The notes under the pieces are model-generated. The model was not told the origin of the DNA, searched no databases, and was given only the letters and a program-made list of their open reading frames with translations. Made by a program: the position numbers and the translations under genes. Below, piece after piece: positions 43,090-52,620 of a stretch of 64,000 bases of DNA. Every line of letters begins with the position of its first letter. The stretch's first letter is position 1. The stretch comes from Brachypterus glaber (Eukaryota; Arthropoda; Insecta; Coleoptera; Kateretidae): positions 8,816,049-8,880,048 of the forward strand of contig OY294046.1 of the NCBI GenBank assembly GCA_958510825.1, given 5' to 3'.

Positions 43090-46000
43090 CTGTAATTATA
43101 ACAAGTTAAAAAAATATATAAAAAAAAACTAGAACTAACAACTAATCACGGCGCGATTTTTTAGGTCAATAACTAATAAAAAATTGCCCAAACGATTCCT
43201 TGTAAGTCTAGCTTTTATTTTATAACAAACAGACAGGCACTTTTTTAATGGAAACTGGCTTTTGGTCAAAAATTCTAAATTTTTAGTATGATTTCATCTT
43301 TCTGTTCAAAAGCTTCCATGGACCCACCTTGATCTGACGGCTAATTTTTGAGTTTTAGGTCAAAAAGTCAAAAACAATAAAATTAATTTTTTTTATTAAT
43401 TAAACTAAAATAAAAAAACTTTACATCAAGTTTTGTTCTTATTATTATTATTAAAAATTATTTTTGTTTGTTTAAAATAAAGGTAAAAATTAAGAAAATA
43501 TGGTGAAGGCGCCACTGCAATATGAAAAAAACATAATTATGGGTCAGATTTTTCTAATAATATATAAAATGAAAGAATTTACATTAAAGTATAAAAATAT
43601 AACTTTCAAAATAATTTCATTTTTTTGAAAAAATAAATTCAACGCACAAAAAGAGTCCCTTGTGGCTCAGTGGCTAAGACGTTAGACTCTTAATGAATGG
43701 TTCCGGGTTCGAATCCAGCCAGCAGATAAGCTTTTTATTTTTTTTATATATATTTTTTTTCGTGTTATAACACCCATAATTTTTTTCTAATAGAAATATT
43801 TATAAAAAAATTGTGCAAAAATAATTAAAAAAAAATAAATTTCATACACTGAGAATTCGGTATCGTAGTAAATACTTAACTTTTGCCTATTTGGAACCCC
43901 AGGCAACATTTGTTATTAATTACCAGTTGTTACAGTAAAAAATATCGTTGTTCTGTTAATTTAGAATTTTTGATCGAAAGCCAGTTTCTGTAAGATCATC
44001 AGTAGTTTGTTTGGGTCTTTAAGAGACAGGCGCAGCCTATGGCTTATTTTATCTAAAAAATAATTAATCTGAATTGATAGTTGGGGCAGTGAGTCTATGC
44101 TCACTGATGCAAGTTGCATCTGTCATAATTTAGGGGGGAGTGAGTCTCTGCTCACTGATGCGAGTTGCATCTGTCATAATTTGGCGCTGGGGAGTGGTTG
44201 GGAGGGGGATGAGGAGGGATGGGATAGCTTTCTGTAAGAAACGTGCCTTTCTGTTTAAAATAATCCCACCCCCTCGGGGCGCCCATGAACATAAAAATGT
44301 CACTAATCTAATGTTAAGCATTGAGGTAGAGAGGGGAGAGTGCCATTCGACCAGGCTGCGCGTGGACAAACTGTGCCGACAAGGGAGCTTTGTTTAGTAA
44401 ATTTGAGTTTGCGCAATTACTTCGACTTTGGTTTTTAAACTAACCTAAAATTTAGTTCACATGTGTTTTTCAATGAATTAGAGTGGGGGAAACAGGAATT
44501 CTGTCTGACCCAGTGGCTATCTTTGTGTATTTCGAAGTGCGCAAGACCGTTAGAACGGAATTTTAGAGAGAGAGATAAATAGATGCGCGAATCAAAATTG
44601 GCACAAGAAACTTAAATGGCTCTGCCACTCTCCCCACTCTACCTCAATGATGTTAAGTTGGGTTTCTGTCACAAACTCCCATTGGAGAAGTCAGCCAGCG
44701 CATCTGACCTTGGTTAACCTGCGCATCTGCCGCTGTAAGAAAAAAGGTATTATCTGACAATTTTACGAAGTTCGAATAACATACTTTTTAGCATCTTCGC
44801 ACCATACTTTCACTCTTATACTACGATAAAAGTCATATATTACCTACATTTTGTTAACTAATATCTGCGAAATTGCCGCCGTTCCTAATAAAAAGTCGAT
44901 TTTCTCAAAACAACAAAAATTCATATACGATTTTCTTGATTTTTAGGGCAGAGATCATGTTGCATGTTTAGTACTAAACATAAAAAATAAAAGTTGGATC
45001 CGAAAAAAAACAAGATTGAAAATTTAGTTGCGTAAATTCAATAATTACAATACAAACAAAGCCGTTGTCATGTTGACAATATTTGTCAAAATTACTTATA
45101 ATAATTATAAAGTAATTAAAAATGCGTTAAGAAATGTTAAGAAATCTCAAACTATTAGTATATTGGAAGCAGAATGTACGGAACTGACTGTAGCTAGAGA
45201 CCTTTAATTTTTTCAAGGTTATTTAGTGTTTGGGAGAGTAGTGTTAAGATAATAGAAAAAAGAATAATGGTTAAGATTGAAAAAAAAAATAGATAGGGAA
45301 GAAAAGGGCGTGCAGACTCGGAAAGAAAGAAGATATCAAATGAAATACAGGATGAAAATTTACTTAATTATTTGAGAGAATACCATTTACAAGAAGTGGT
45401 GCATGCTATAAACAATACAAATTTTCCTGGGTTGAAAACCATCGCCCGTCGCCGCATCGATAGTTCCAATTTTTGATTTGATTAAATATTCTAAATGTTT
45501 TTCCAGTTTATTGTTTATTATTATTTTTTTAATATTCGACATTATTCGCATGCATTTTCTGTAATAAACTTTGAAACAACTGACAATTAATTGTCAAATT
45601 AACCTAACCTATTTCTTAAAATCTTACTTAAACTATAAAATAATTAGTAAAATTGACATTTTAGCATATTTAAATCTTGCGTTTTTTGTGGGTCCAACTG
45701 TACACGGGCCTGTGCTCCTTCGCTAACCTGATAACTAACCCCCTTGTCTGACAAAGATCAAAGCAAGCCGACCGGAGTTTACACCGTGTTTAGGTACTAC
45801 CAGGGGGTCTATTCTGGTTTCGAGCGGATTTTTTTCGCCTGATATTTCGATGAATATGGGCGGAGTTACACGGTCTAGGCCAATCAATTCATCAATAGAA
45901 CTGCTGTGAAGTTGGCTTTCACGCGTGAATAAAACTCACCGAAATGAGAATAGCCACCCAGGGTAGTTACCACAGAACACTAGGTAGTTACTTACAGTTG

Positions 46001-46720
46001 TAGTGTTGAAGGCTCCTCCGGTTGCAATTCCCCAGACCAGCCAACGGGCCCAAGTACGCAAGTCGGAATCGTAAAGAAAGGGTACATCACCGCATTCCTT
46101 GCAACAACTCAAGACATCCTGGGCAGAAATGCGTGGTTGTACTTTACCACCCGATGCGATACAGATTCTGTCTGACATAGCTTCAACGGCAGCCATAGCC
46201 TAAAAAAATCGGACATCGATATTAGTGATGGAAAACCATAGCCAATAACCGGTTTTCACTTAACCGGTTGCGGAAATTACCTCGGACCGGTTTTCGTTTA
46301 AATCTCGAAAGCAATAACCGGTTAAAACCGGTTTTCGTTAATCACATTTACATGAAAAAAGGCTTTATCCCTGGCAGAAATAATTTTGAGGACTAAAAAA
46401 AAGGTCCTCACCTACCTCTGAAACGCGTTTTGCGTGTTTTACCCCCCCAGTTTTGACCACTTCACCGAAAACCGGTTAAAATCCAACAGTAATTACTGTC
46501 ACCCTTTATAAAGGGTAAGACATCGGTTTAAACTTACCCAGTCACCAGCAGAGTAAGATTCATCTCTAATTTCCTTGATCGATTCGCAGTAAGGCCATTG
46601 TTCCCTAGCATCAAAACGTTCAGGAAGTTCAATTCTTCTGGTATCGATATGTTTCCTTGGAATTTCAAAGCCGAAACACTGCGCGAAGGCTATTACAGCA
46701 ACGAAGATTGCTACTTTCAT
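42598..46720 (-). CDS. Cathepsin B homologue lacking catalytic residues and most of the propeptide
   Basis: Three phase-0 exons (46720-46538, 46199-45996 and 43089-42598) join to 292 codons. A signal peptide (residues about 1-16, [15 protein letters not shown]) is followed after only about 15 residues by the mature-domain start [12 protein letters not shown], so the usual propeptide of about 60 residues is missing. Where active enzymes have DQGSCGSCW, this protein has DESYSAGDW: the oxyanion Gln is Glu54 and the nucleophile Cys is Asp60. The catalytic His of GGHA is Leu235 ([11 protein letters not shown]); the Asn of NSW (255) remains. The CNGG motif is also lost. The occluding-loop region keeps one of the two His (CDHY). 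The frame is intact with good splice sites and a poly(A) signal, so it is probably a secreted pseudoenzyme, perhaps in the gut, rather than a dead gene. MKVA was preferred to the upstream ATG at 46747 because of the signal peptide. Confidence 0.88.
43655..43728 (+). pseudogene. tRNA-like sequence with Pol III A and B boxes (tRNA pseudogene or SINE head)
   Basis: TGGCTCAGTGG (43663-43673) fits the A box and GGTTCGAATCC (43706-43716) fits the B box, at normal tRNA spacing. The anticodon-loop region CTCTTAA would read CTT (Lys). The acceptor, anticodon and T stems pair poorly, so a functional tRNA is unlikely. A T-rich run follows at 43731-43745. It lies on the strand opposite to the host gene. 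Confidence 0.55.
44319..44649. mobile_element. 331-bp hAT-type MITE with perfect 8-bp target duplication
   Basis: CATTGAGGTAGAGAGGGGAG and (complemented) CATTGAGGTAGAGTGGGGAG are flanked by ATGTTAAG (44311-44318 and 44650-44657). It split a fragment of the AACGTTAG element end (ATGTCACTAATCTAATG at 44297-44313). Confidence 0.85.
44991..45700 (+). mobile_element. Second copy of the TA-flanked pogo-like remnant
   Basis: It starts AAGTTGGATCCGAAAAAAAA and ends TGTGGGTCCAACTG followed by TA. It runs collinear, in inverse orientation, with 20540-21369. The coding remnant is broken by stops in all frames. Confidence 0.5.
45996..46199 (-). CDS. Cathepsin B homologue exon 2
   Basis: Acceptor TTTTTTTAG, donor ACAACT/GTAAGT. 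It encodes [30 protein letters not shown], then a diverged segment replacing GCNGG, and [13 protein letters not shown]. Confidence 0.9.
46247..46477. promoter_or_regulatory. Cluster of AACCGGTT palindromes in intron 1
   Basis: Perfect AACCGGTT at 46247, 46262, 46316, 46326 and 46470, and GACCGGTT at 46285. AACCGGTT is the known consensus of the epithelial transcription factor Grainyhead. The cluster may equally be part of an old repeat, so a regulatory role is inference. Confidence 0.35.
46538..46720 (-). CDS. Cathepsin B homologue exon 1
   Basis: ATG at 46720; donor GACTGG/GTAAGT. It encodes the signal peptide, [26 protein letters not shown] and [21 protein letters not shown] just upstream (46739-46730) looks like a 3' splice site, so a 5' UTR exon may exist further up. 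Confidence 0.88.
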
Positions 46721-46835
46721 ATTTGTTTCTAAAAATAATTGAATCATTGACTTTTAAAAGGAGGCTTTTTCACATTTTTGGTCAAATTGAGTAATGTTGT
46801 CGCCTAAAGCGATAGTTATCGCCAACAAATACCTC

Positions 46836-47683
46836 CCCAGGTAGCGTGTGATGTTATGTTACTAGAATTTAACATCACATTATAGTAATTTTTTTGATGT
46901 TAATGTGTACACGTTACTGTAATGTGAAAAAGTTGATGTTAAATTGAACACGTTAATGCGATGTGAAAAAACTGATGTTAAATCTATGTGAAATTTGTGA
47001 TATTAAATGATGTCCCCAAATGAACTACAACTTACCAACGCGGACATTCTCGATTCCCATTGGTTGTTTTCATCACATGTTCATATTGCCACGCGAGTTT
47101 TGGTTTTTACAAAGTAATATTTTCTATTGGTGTGAAAAACAGACATACTGAGATTTGTGGTGTGAAATCAAAGAAATAATAGTCTTTGTGTGAAATGGAT
47201 CAACTAGGTGTAAGTATTAACAAATTATATTTATAATTAGCTAGGTATAAGTGGTCGAAATAACTGTTTTGACAAAACTAACCTAATATTTGTTGTATTA
47301 TTTTTTTTTATTGCATATTTATTACGAAATGTATTGTTTTTCTCAAGCTTAATAATTAATTATTATTAGTTATTGGATATACCTACTTAAATAATAATAA
47401 GAATATTACGGAATACTACAATTATATCCCATTGATGTTATCACAAACACGTTATTTTTGTGACATCCCATTGATGTTATCACAAACACGTTATTTTTGT
47501 GACATCCCATTGATGTTATCACAAACACGTTATTTTTGGGACATCACACTGTGATGTTAATGAAGTAGGACTTAGGACATCCATGCGATGTCACATCAAT
47601 GTTAATGCCACAAGTATTGTAACATCACAAGTCACATATTAACATGGTTCTAACATGAATGTGATGTTATTTTGCTACCTGGG
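46836..47683. mobile_element. 848-bp MITE with CCCAGGTAGC ends (copy 2)
   Basis: CCCAGGTAGCGTGTGATG and (complemented) CCCAGGTAGCAAAATAACAT are flanked by TC. It has recurrent ACATCACA/TGTGATGTTA motifs. 47428-47544 holds three 39-base tandem units starting CCCATTGATGTTATCACAAA. It interrupts a stretch rich in GATAACGA/TATCG palindromes (46805-46835 and 47684-47800). Confidence 0.75.
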
Positions 47684-48484
47684 TCTCGTATCGCAACTAC
47701 GATGCGATAGTTCAAAAATTATCGCCTCGCACAAACGATAACGAGTGGCCTCTCGTTATCGCCGGGAGGTATTACCTCTAGCGATAACGATACTTATCGT
47801 TCCAGCGTAAAAGTTGAATATTTCAGCCATCTAATATTAGTTAAATGAATTTGACTCAAATGTCACATTTAAAAAAATATGTCCAAAATTACTAAAATGC
47901 ATATATCTTAGTAAAATAATATTTTTCTGCATATACCATGTATGTGACCATTATAAATGGCTTTTATTTTTTAAATCGTATCGCAGGCAGGAATTGCTTC
48001 AACATTTGTACTATTTTTATAGAAGATATCAAAATATGAACTCCTGGAAGTTAAAAGTACCTAATTAGGCTTATAGTAAGTACCTAAATCATCTTATGTA
48101 TTTTTTCCAGACAGACCGACCGATTGACAGACAGGCAGACAGACCGACCGACAGACAACCAGATAGACAGACAGATATCATTTTTTTGCTTATTTTGATT
48201 TTGCTCGACGTTTCATCACAATACTTTATGAGAAAGTAAAAATGGGAAAGCAAAATATATAAAAACTATTCATTTGGACAAAAAATAACAGCTTTGGCCG
48301 CCAAGAAAGAGATCCCAGTAAGTATATTAAGTACGTCAAAGCGAAAAAAATTGGTACAAAGAAATTTTTGGCTAAAAATGCTTAAAAAAGCGTTCATGAA
48401 AAAAAAAATAAATATATATATATATATACCGGGTGTCCCAACTCTATTTACCCAGCCGTTTTCTTGTAAACTAATAGTATATTA
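47684..48484. other. Non-coding; TATCG-rich piece and GACA microsatellite
   Basis: 47690-47805 continues the palindromic GATAACG/CGTTATCG stretch cut by the MITE. 48109-48172 is a (GACA/GACC)n run, the GTCY type. 48407-48427 is (TA)n. No gene. Confidence 0.4.
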
Positions 48485-48985
48485 AAGTACTAGTTTCATA
48501 ACATACGTTTTTAGCGCACGAGTACAAGTTTAGAAAACGAGCCGCTTGCGGTGAGTTTTCTAAAGTACTAGTGCGCTAAAAACGTGTTATGAATCGAGTG
48601 CTTTATAGAATTTTTTCTATTTTGCTCTAAAATTTAAAAAAACTTTAAATTGATGACTGATTTAGGGATTTTTGTTTTGGATTGGCATTACAGTTAACAC
48701 CATGTTTAAAATTCTAAGAACAAATGATATTTTGATATATTTTATAGTCTCTTCTCTTTTTTACTGCAATTAACCAAGCCAAAATTTTAACATGGTAAAA
48801 ATAACCTAAACACAAAATTTTGTAGAAAATTTAACTTTAAAGCGACATTGACATTTGCACGGAAAACGTCAAGCGATAGGCCAGGTCTGTTGCCAACCCA
48901 AAAGAACAAAAAGTACAGACCTCTTATGGGCCTATAAGAACACGCAAAATGCGTGTGATTATGAGCTTATAAGAGTCGCAAAATA
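48485..48985 (-). repeat. Opposite-strand copy of the 840-1330 repeat
   Basis: It contains the complement of the same block, including AACGAGCCGCTTGCGG and ACACGCAAAATGCGTGT. The region next to it (49020-49200) is a fragment of the 19041-19470 repeat. Confidence 0.6.
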
Positions 48986-49214
48986 GAAAAAAGATATAAT
49001 CAAGTTCTGAGAAAACCTTCTTAAATAAGACAACTTAAACTATCTTTTAGCATATATTTGATATTTTCAGCTCTTGAAATGTGTGCAGGGGGCATAGAGG
49101 GACATTTTTTTTAATGGAAAGGTTATCGTGTGATACATCATTTTAAAGCTTATAAACCTCTCCTTTTAACTATATATTTTTTAGCCAAATTATTAGAAAT
49201 ATATAAGAAGTATT

Positions 49215-49711
49215 TTTGATGTATCGGTACAGACGTCTTAACTTCGATACTCATCGCTAATAATAAATCAACTATATATAATCAACTATTAAAAAAAATT
49301 ACCATTTTTTTTAAAGATGTTTTTTTGAAAAAGAAAAAAATTTAAAAAATTTTTATTTTAATTTGTTTTTAAACTTTTTATTTACGAAAAACAAAAAAAA
49401 ATAAAAAAAAAATCAAAAAATAAATTTTCAAAAAAAAAAACAAATTACCTCTCATTCTAATTCTTATCACGCTTTTTATATCAATACGACCGTACCTAGC
49501 AACGTAAATGGGAGGGGCTATTATGTTGTAAAGTCGCCTGTGCAAGGCGTCTTAAAAAAGATGTCTTAAAGACGTTACCTTTTGTAACATACGACGTAGT
49601 TAAGACGTCTTTAAGATGCATATACGGCGAAAACCGACGTTCTTAAGACGTCTTGAATGACGAGCTACGACATCTTTAAGATCTCTTTAAGTCATCTTTG
49701 TGCTATCTGGG
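49215..49711. mobile_element. Truncated MITE of the CCCAGACAGCACA family (copy 3)
   Basis: The right end (complement of CCCAGATAGCACAAAGATGA) and the AAGACGTC-rich region match copies 1 and 2. The left terminal repeat is missing. The right end directly abuts the TA target of the 49714-52229 transposon. Confidence 0.65.
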
Positions 49712-50437
49712 TACAGGGTGAGTCAGAAGTAGATACATTAATTTGAGGAGGTGATTTTACAGGTTATTTAGAGTCTTTTGAACCCTATATTGCCTTATCC
49801 AAAAGTTATTAGTTTTGGAGATATTTGATTTTTTTAAGTTTTGGTTAAAAATCACGTGCAGGATTACATTTTTCAAAATTTCTCGAGAAGTATTAAGGAT
49901 ATTTAAACGATTCTTTTTTTATTAGTTAGTATACTTAGTGACACATGTCACGCAGTAATAGCTTTTCCAAAAAAGCTTTATAGGACGTCAGTATAACACT
50001 ATAAAATTAATTTTTATTCGATGAGTTTGACGGCATGTTAAGTTCATCATGATTTTATTTTTTAATTTTATTATACACTTTGCGTGCAAATTGTTTAAAA
50101 AACTTTCTTGATTTATTACCTTTAAAATGATGTATAATGTCAAGAAAAACTATTTTTTTTGATAGGAAATGTCACATTTGTAAGACACATACAGGTTTTA
50201 GTTTACGCTAGGATTAACAATTTCAGACAGGTAGTACGTGAAATAATGAGGGGTTGATGTATCATTTGTGTATAAACAATTACAGGTAATATTGAACTAA
50301 TTACAGGTAATATTAAACTAATTACAAATAATATTGAACCAATTACAGGTAATTTGTTCTGGGATTATACAAATTAATCTTTCAGGTATTAGAAATTTTG
50401 TATAAATAAAGGCGAAATAAAAGTTCTATATTCATTC

Positions 50438-51505
50438 ATGATGGCAACCTTTTCAAATGATGAATACGCTGATATTATGTTTGTATATGGATTTTGTGAT
50501 AGAAACGCTACCAGAGCTCGACGGGTTTATCAAGAAAGGTTCCCACATAGACGCGTGCCCAATGAAAGGGTATTCAGTACGACATACCGTCGTATTGCTG
50601 AAACCGGTAATGTTATACCAAGACCACGCATTGGAGCTCCTGAACTTAATGTAAATGTAGATGAAGAAGTTCTAGAAAGATTTGAACAAGATCCAACTAC
50701 CAGCACAAGAAGAGTGGCTTCTGAATTAGGTTTATCACAAAGCAAGGTTGCACGTGTAATTAGACGGTCAGGCCAACATGCATTTCATTATACACCTGTC
50801 CAGGGTCTGGAGGAAGCTGATCCCCAACGCAAAATTAGCTTTTGCAGATATTTATTAAATGCTGACATTGATGATCGCAATTTCTTGTCTAGAATTTTGT
50901 GGACTGACGAGTCTAAATTTAGTAGAGAAGGTATTACTAACTTTCACAATTTGCACTTCTGGGCACAGGATAATCCACATATGACACGACAATCGAGTTT
51001 CCAAAGAAAATTTAGTGTAAATGTTTGGATGGGTGTACTTGGCCGTACATTGATCGGTCCTCACTTTTTACCAGACAATTTGAATGGTGAAGCTTATGAG
51101 GCATTATTGAATAATGTTTTGCCAGAATTATTGGATGATGTTCCATTAGAAAATAGGGTTGAAATGATTTTCCAACACGATGGATGCCCAGCCCATTATA
51201 GGTTCGCTGTTCAACAGTTTCTAAATGAGAGGTTTCCAAATCGTTGGATTGGTAGAGGGGGACCGATATTATGGCCACCAAGGAGCCCTGATTTAACACC
51301 TTTAGATTTCTATGTGTGGGGGCACATGAAAGACAGGGTCTATGCAGTTGAAATAACCAACAGAGACCAGCTAATTGAACTAATACAAGACGCGGCAATA
51401 CACTTAAGGGACAACTTGAGTAATAGAATTACACGCAGTGAAATAAAAAAAAGGGCACGATATTGCATAAGAAATCATGGCGGATACTTTGAGAATCTAC
51501 TGTAG
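50438..51505 (+). CDS. Mariner/IS630-superfamily transposase, intact
   Basis: 355 codons from ATG at 50438 to TAG at 51503-51505. The N-terminal helix-turn-helix region (EYADIMFVYGFCDRNATRA, RFPHRRVPNERVF) is followed by a second one (STRRVASELGLSQSKVARVI). The catalytic triad is D157 in ILWTDESKF, D248 in FQHDGCPAHY and D285 in PRSPDLTPLDFYVWG, with 36 residues between the last two. All three acids are present. It should catalyse cut-and-paste movement of elements carrying its ends. It is a single exon, as usual for the family. Closely similar proteins are often annotated as DUF4817 or Tc3-like in insects. Expression cannot be judged; an AT-rich leader with TATAAATAA lies about 40 bases upstream. 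Confidence 0.9.
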   Translation: MMATFSNDEYADIMFVYGFCDRNATRARRVYQERFPHRRVPNERVFSTTYRRIAETGNVIPRPRIGAPELNVNVDEEVLERFEQDPTTSTRRVASELGLSQSKVARVIRRSGQHAFHYTPVQGLEEADPQRKISFCRYLLNADIDDRNFLSRILWTDESKFSREGITNFHNLHFWAQDNPHMTRQSSFQRKFSVNVWMGVLGRTLIGPHFLPDNLNGEAYEALLNNVLPELLDDVPLENRVEMIFQHDGCPAHYRFAVQQFLNERFPNRWIGRGGPILWPPRSPDLTPLDFYVWGHMKDRVYAVEITNRDQLIELIQDAAIHLRDNLSNRITRSEIKKRARYCIRNHGGYFENLL

Positions 51506-51870
51506 GCTTTATCTTAGTCAGTTAAAAACATTTCAATAAATAAATGTTAACTTAACACTCTAGTATTTCACTCATTACCTGAAATTGTTAATCCCAGCCT
51601 AAACTGAAACCCGTATGTGTCTTACAAATGTGACATTTCCTATCAAAAAAATTTAGTTTTTCTTGACATATTATACATCATTTTAAAGGTTATAAATCAA
51701 GGAAGTTTTTTAAACAATTTGCACGCAAAGTGTATAGTAAAATAAAAAAAAATCATGATGAACTTAACATGTCGTCAAAATTAGCGAATAAAAATTAATT
51801 TTATAGTGTTGTACTGACGTCCTATAAAGCTTTTTTGGAAAAGCTATTACTTCGTGACATGTGTCACTAA

Positions 51871-52005
51871 GGGCCACTTGCACCAACTTTTGGTACGGGA
51901 TTATCTCAGCTAAACCGAGTTTAAGCTAAAAATGCTGAGTTCTGATTGGTCGGCCGTCAATTTAATCCAAGTTTAAAGTTAAACCATCATTGGTGCAAGT
52001 GGCCC
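51871..52005. mobile_element. 135-bp Harbinger-like MITE nested in the right transposon arm
   Basis: GGGCCACTTGCACCAAC and (complemented) GGGCCACTTGCACCAATG are flanked by TAA (51868-51870 and 52006-52008). The left arm of the host element at about 49930-49950 shows the site without the insertion. Confidence 0.9.
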
Positions 52006-52301
52006 TAAGTATACTAACTAATAAAAAAAGAATCGTTTAAATATCCTTAATACTTTTCGAGAAAATTTGAAAAATTTAATCCTGGACGTGATTTTTAACC
52101 AAAACTTAAAAAAATCAAATATCTCCAAAACTAATAACTTTTGGATAAGGCAATATAGGGTTTAAAAGACTCTAAATAACCTGTACAATCACCTCCTCAA
52201 ATTAATGTATCTACTTCTGACTCACCCTGTATAATAAAATTTACCTACATTTAAATTACACTTACATATAGACACTAAATTATTAGAAGTATTTGATTTA
52301 C

Positions 52302-52620
52302 CTAAGTGTAACCTAGAAAACTTTTTAATTGCGACTTGAATACAAATCCTTGCAAGTTTTTAATTTTTTTAGGAAGTGAGTTATAAGTTGTGACTCCCTT
52401 ATAATTTATTGAATTTTTGCCATACTGAGTCCTACACGAGTCTATACAAAAATGTATCTATATTGGAACTCATTCTTGTATTATGCATGTGAATGTTACT
52501 CCTTACTGTAAAAGTAAGATTTGAGTGCCTTTTGTTAGATATAACTTGATGATAAAAACTTGAAATTTATATATGTTACTCAGAGTGTTTATTTTAAATT
52601 TATTATCAATATTCGGAATA
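52302..52620 (-). pseudogene. C-terminal remnant of a non-LTR reverse transcriptase protein
   Basis: Read on the - strand, RTQYGKNSINYKGVTTYN, SLPKKIKNLQGFVFK and SQLKSFLGYT precede a TAG at 52304-52302. This matches the usual tail of CR1/L2-like retrotransposon proteins (basic, G-x-SI-x-Y-x-G, NSLP). Upstream pieces (TRMSSNIDTFLYRL, KFQVFIIKLYL) are in other frames, so it is frameshifted and truncated. Confidence 0.6.

Larger units (their letters stand above)
43090..45995. other. Cathepsin homologue intron 2
   Basis: About 2.9 kb. It contains the tRNA-like sequence (43655-43728), a tandem duplication of about 56 bases at 44084-44190 (GTGAGTCTNTGCTCACTGAT), a hAT-type MITE (44319-44649) inside an AACGTT-element fragment, and a pogo-like remnant (44991-45700). 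45720-45990 has no recognisable content. Confidence 0.6.
49714..52229 (+). mobile_element. Mariner-superfamily transposon with long terminal repeats and an intact transposase
   Basis: CAGGGTGAGTCAGAAGTAGA and complement are flanked by TA (49712-49713 and 52230-52231). Inverted arms run to about 50226 on the left and from about 51582 on the right. The right arm is longer only because of the 135-bp MITE at 51871-52005. The arms are very similar, and the encoded transposase is uninterrupted, so the element appears young. Confidence 0.88.

Noticed and set aside
42561..43095. Alternative 116- and 73-codon frames over cathepsin exon 3
   Set aside because: Other-frame shadows; the exon 3 frame has clear peptidase C1 motifs and joins in phase with exons 1 and 2.
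43655..43728. Functional tRNA-Lys gene
   Set aside because: A and B boxes are good, but acceptor, anticodon and T stems pair badly.
47428..47544. CRISPR-like array
   Set aside because: Three 39-base units are contiguous without spacers and lie inside a MITE; the context is eukaryotic.
50530..51398. Antisense frames opposite the mariner transposase
   Set aside because: Shadows of the transposase coding strand; no recognisable protein features.
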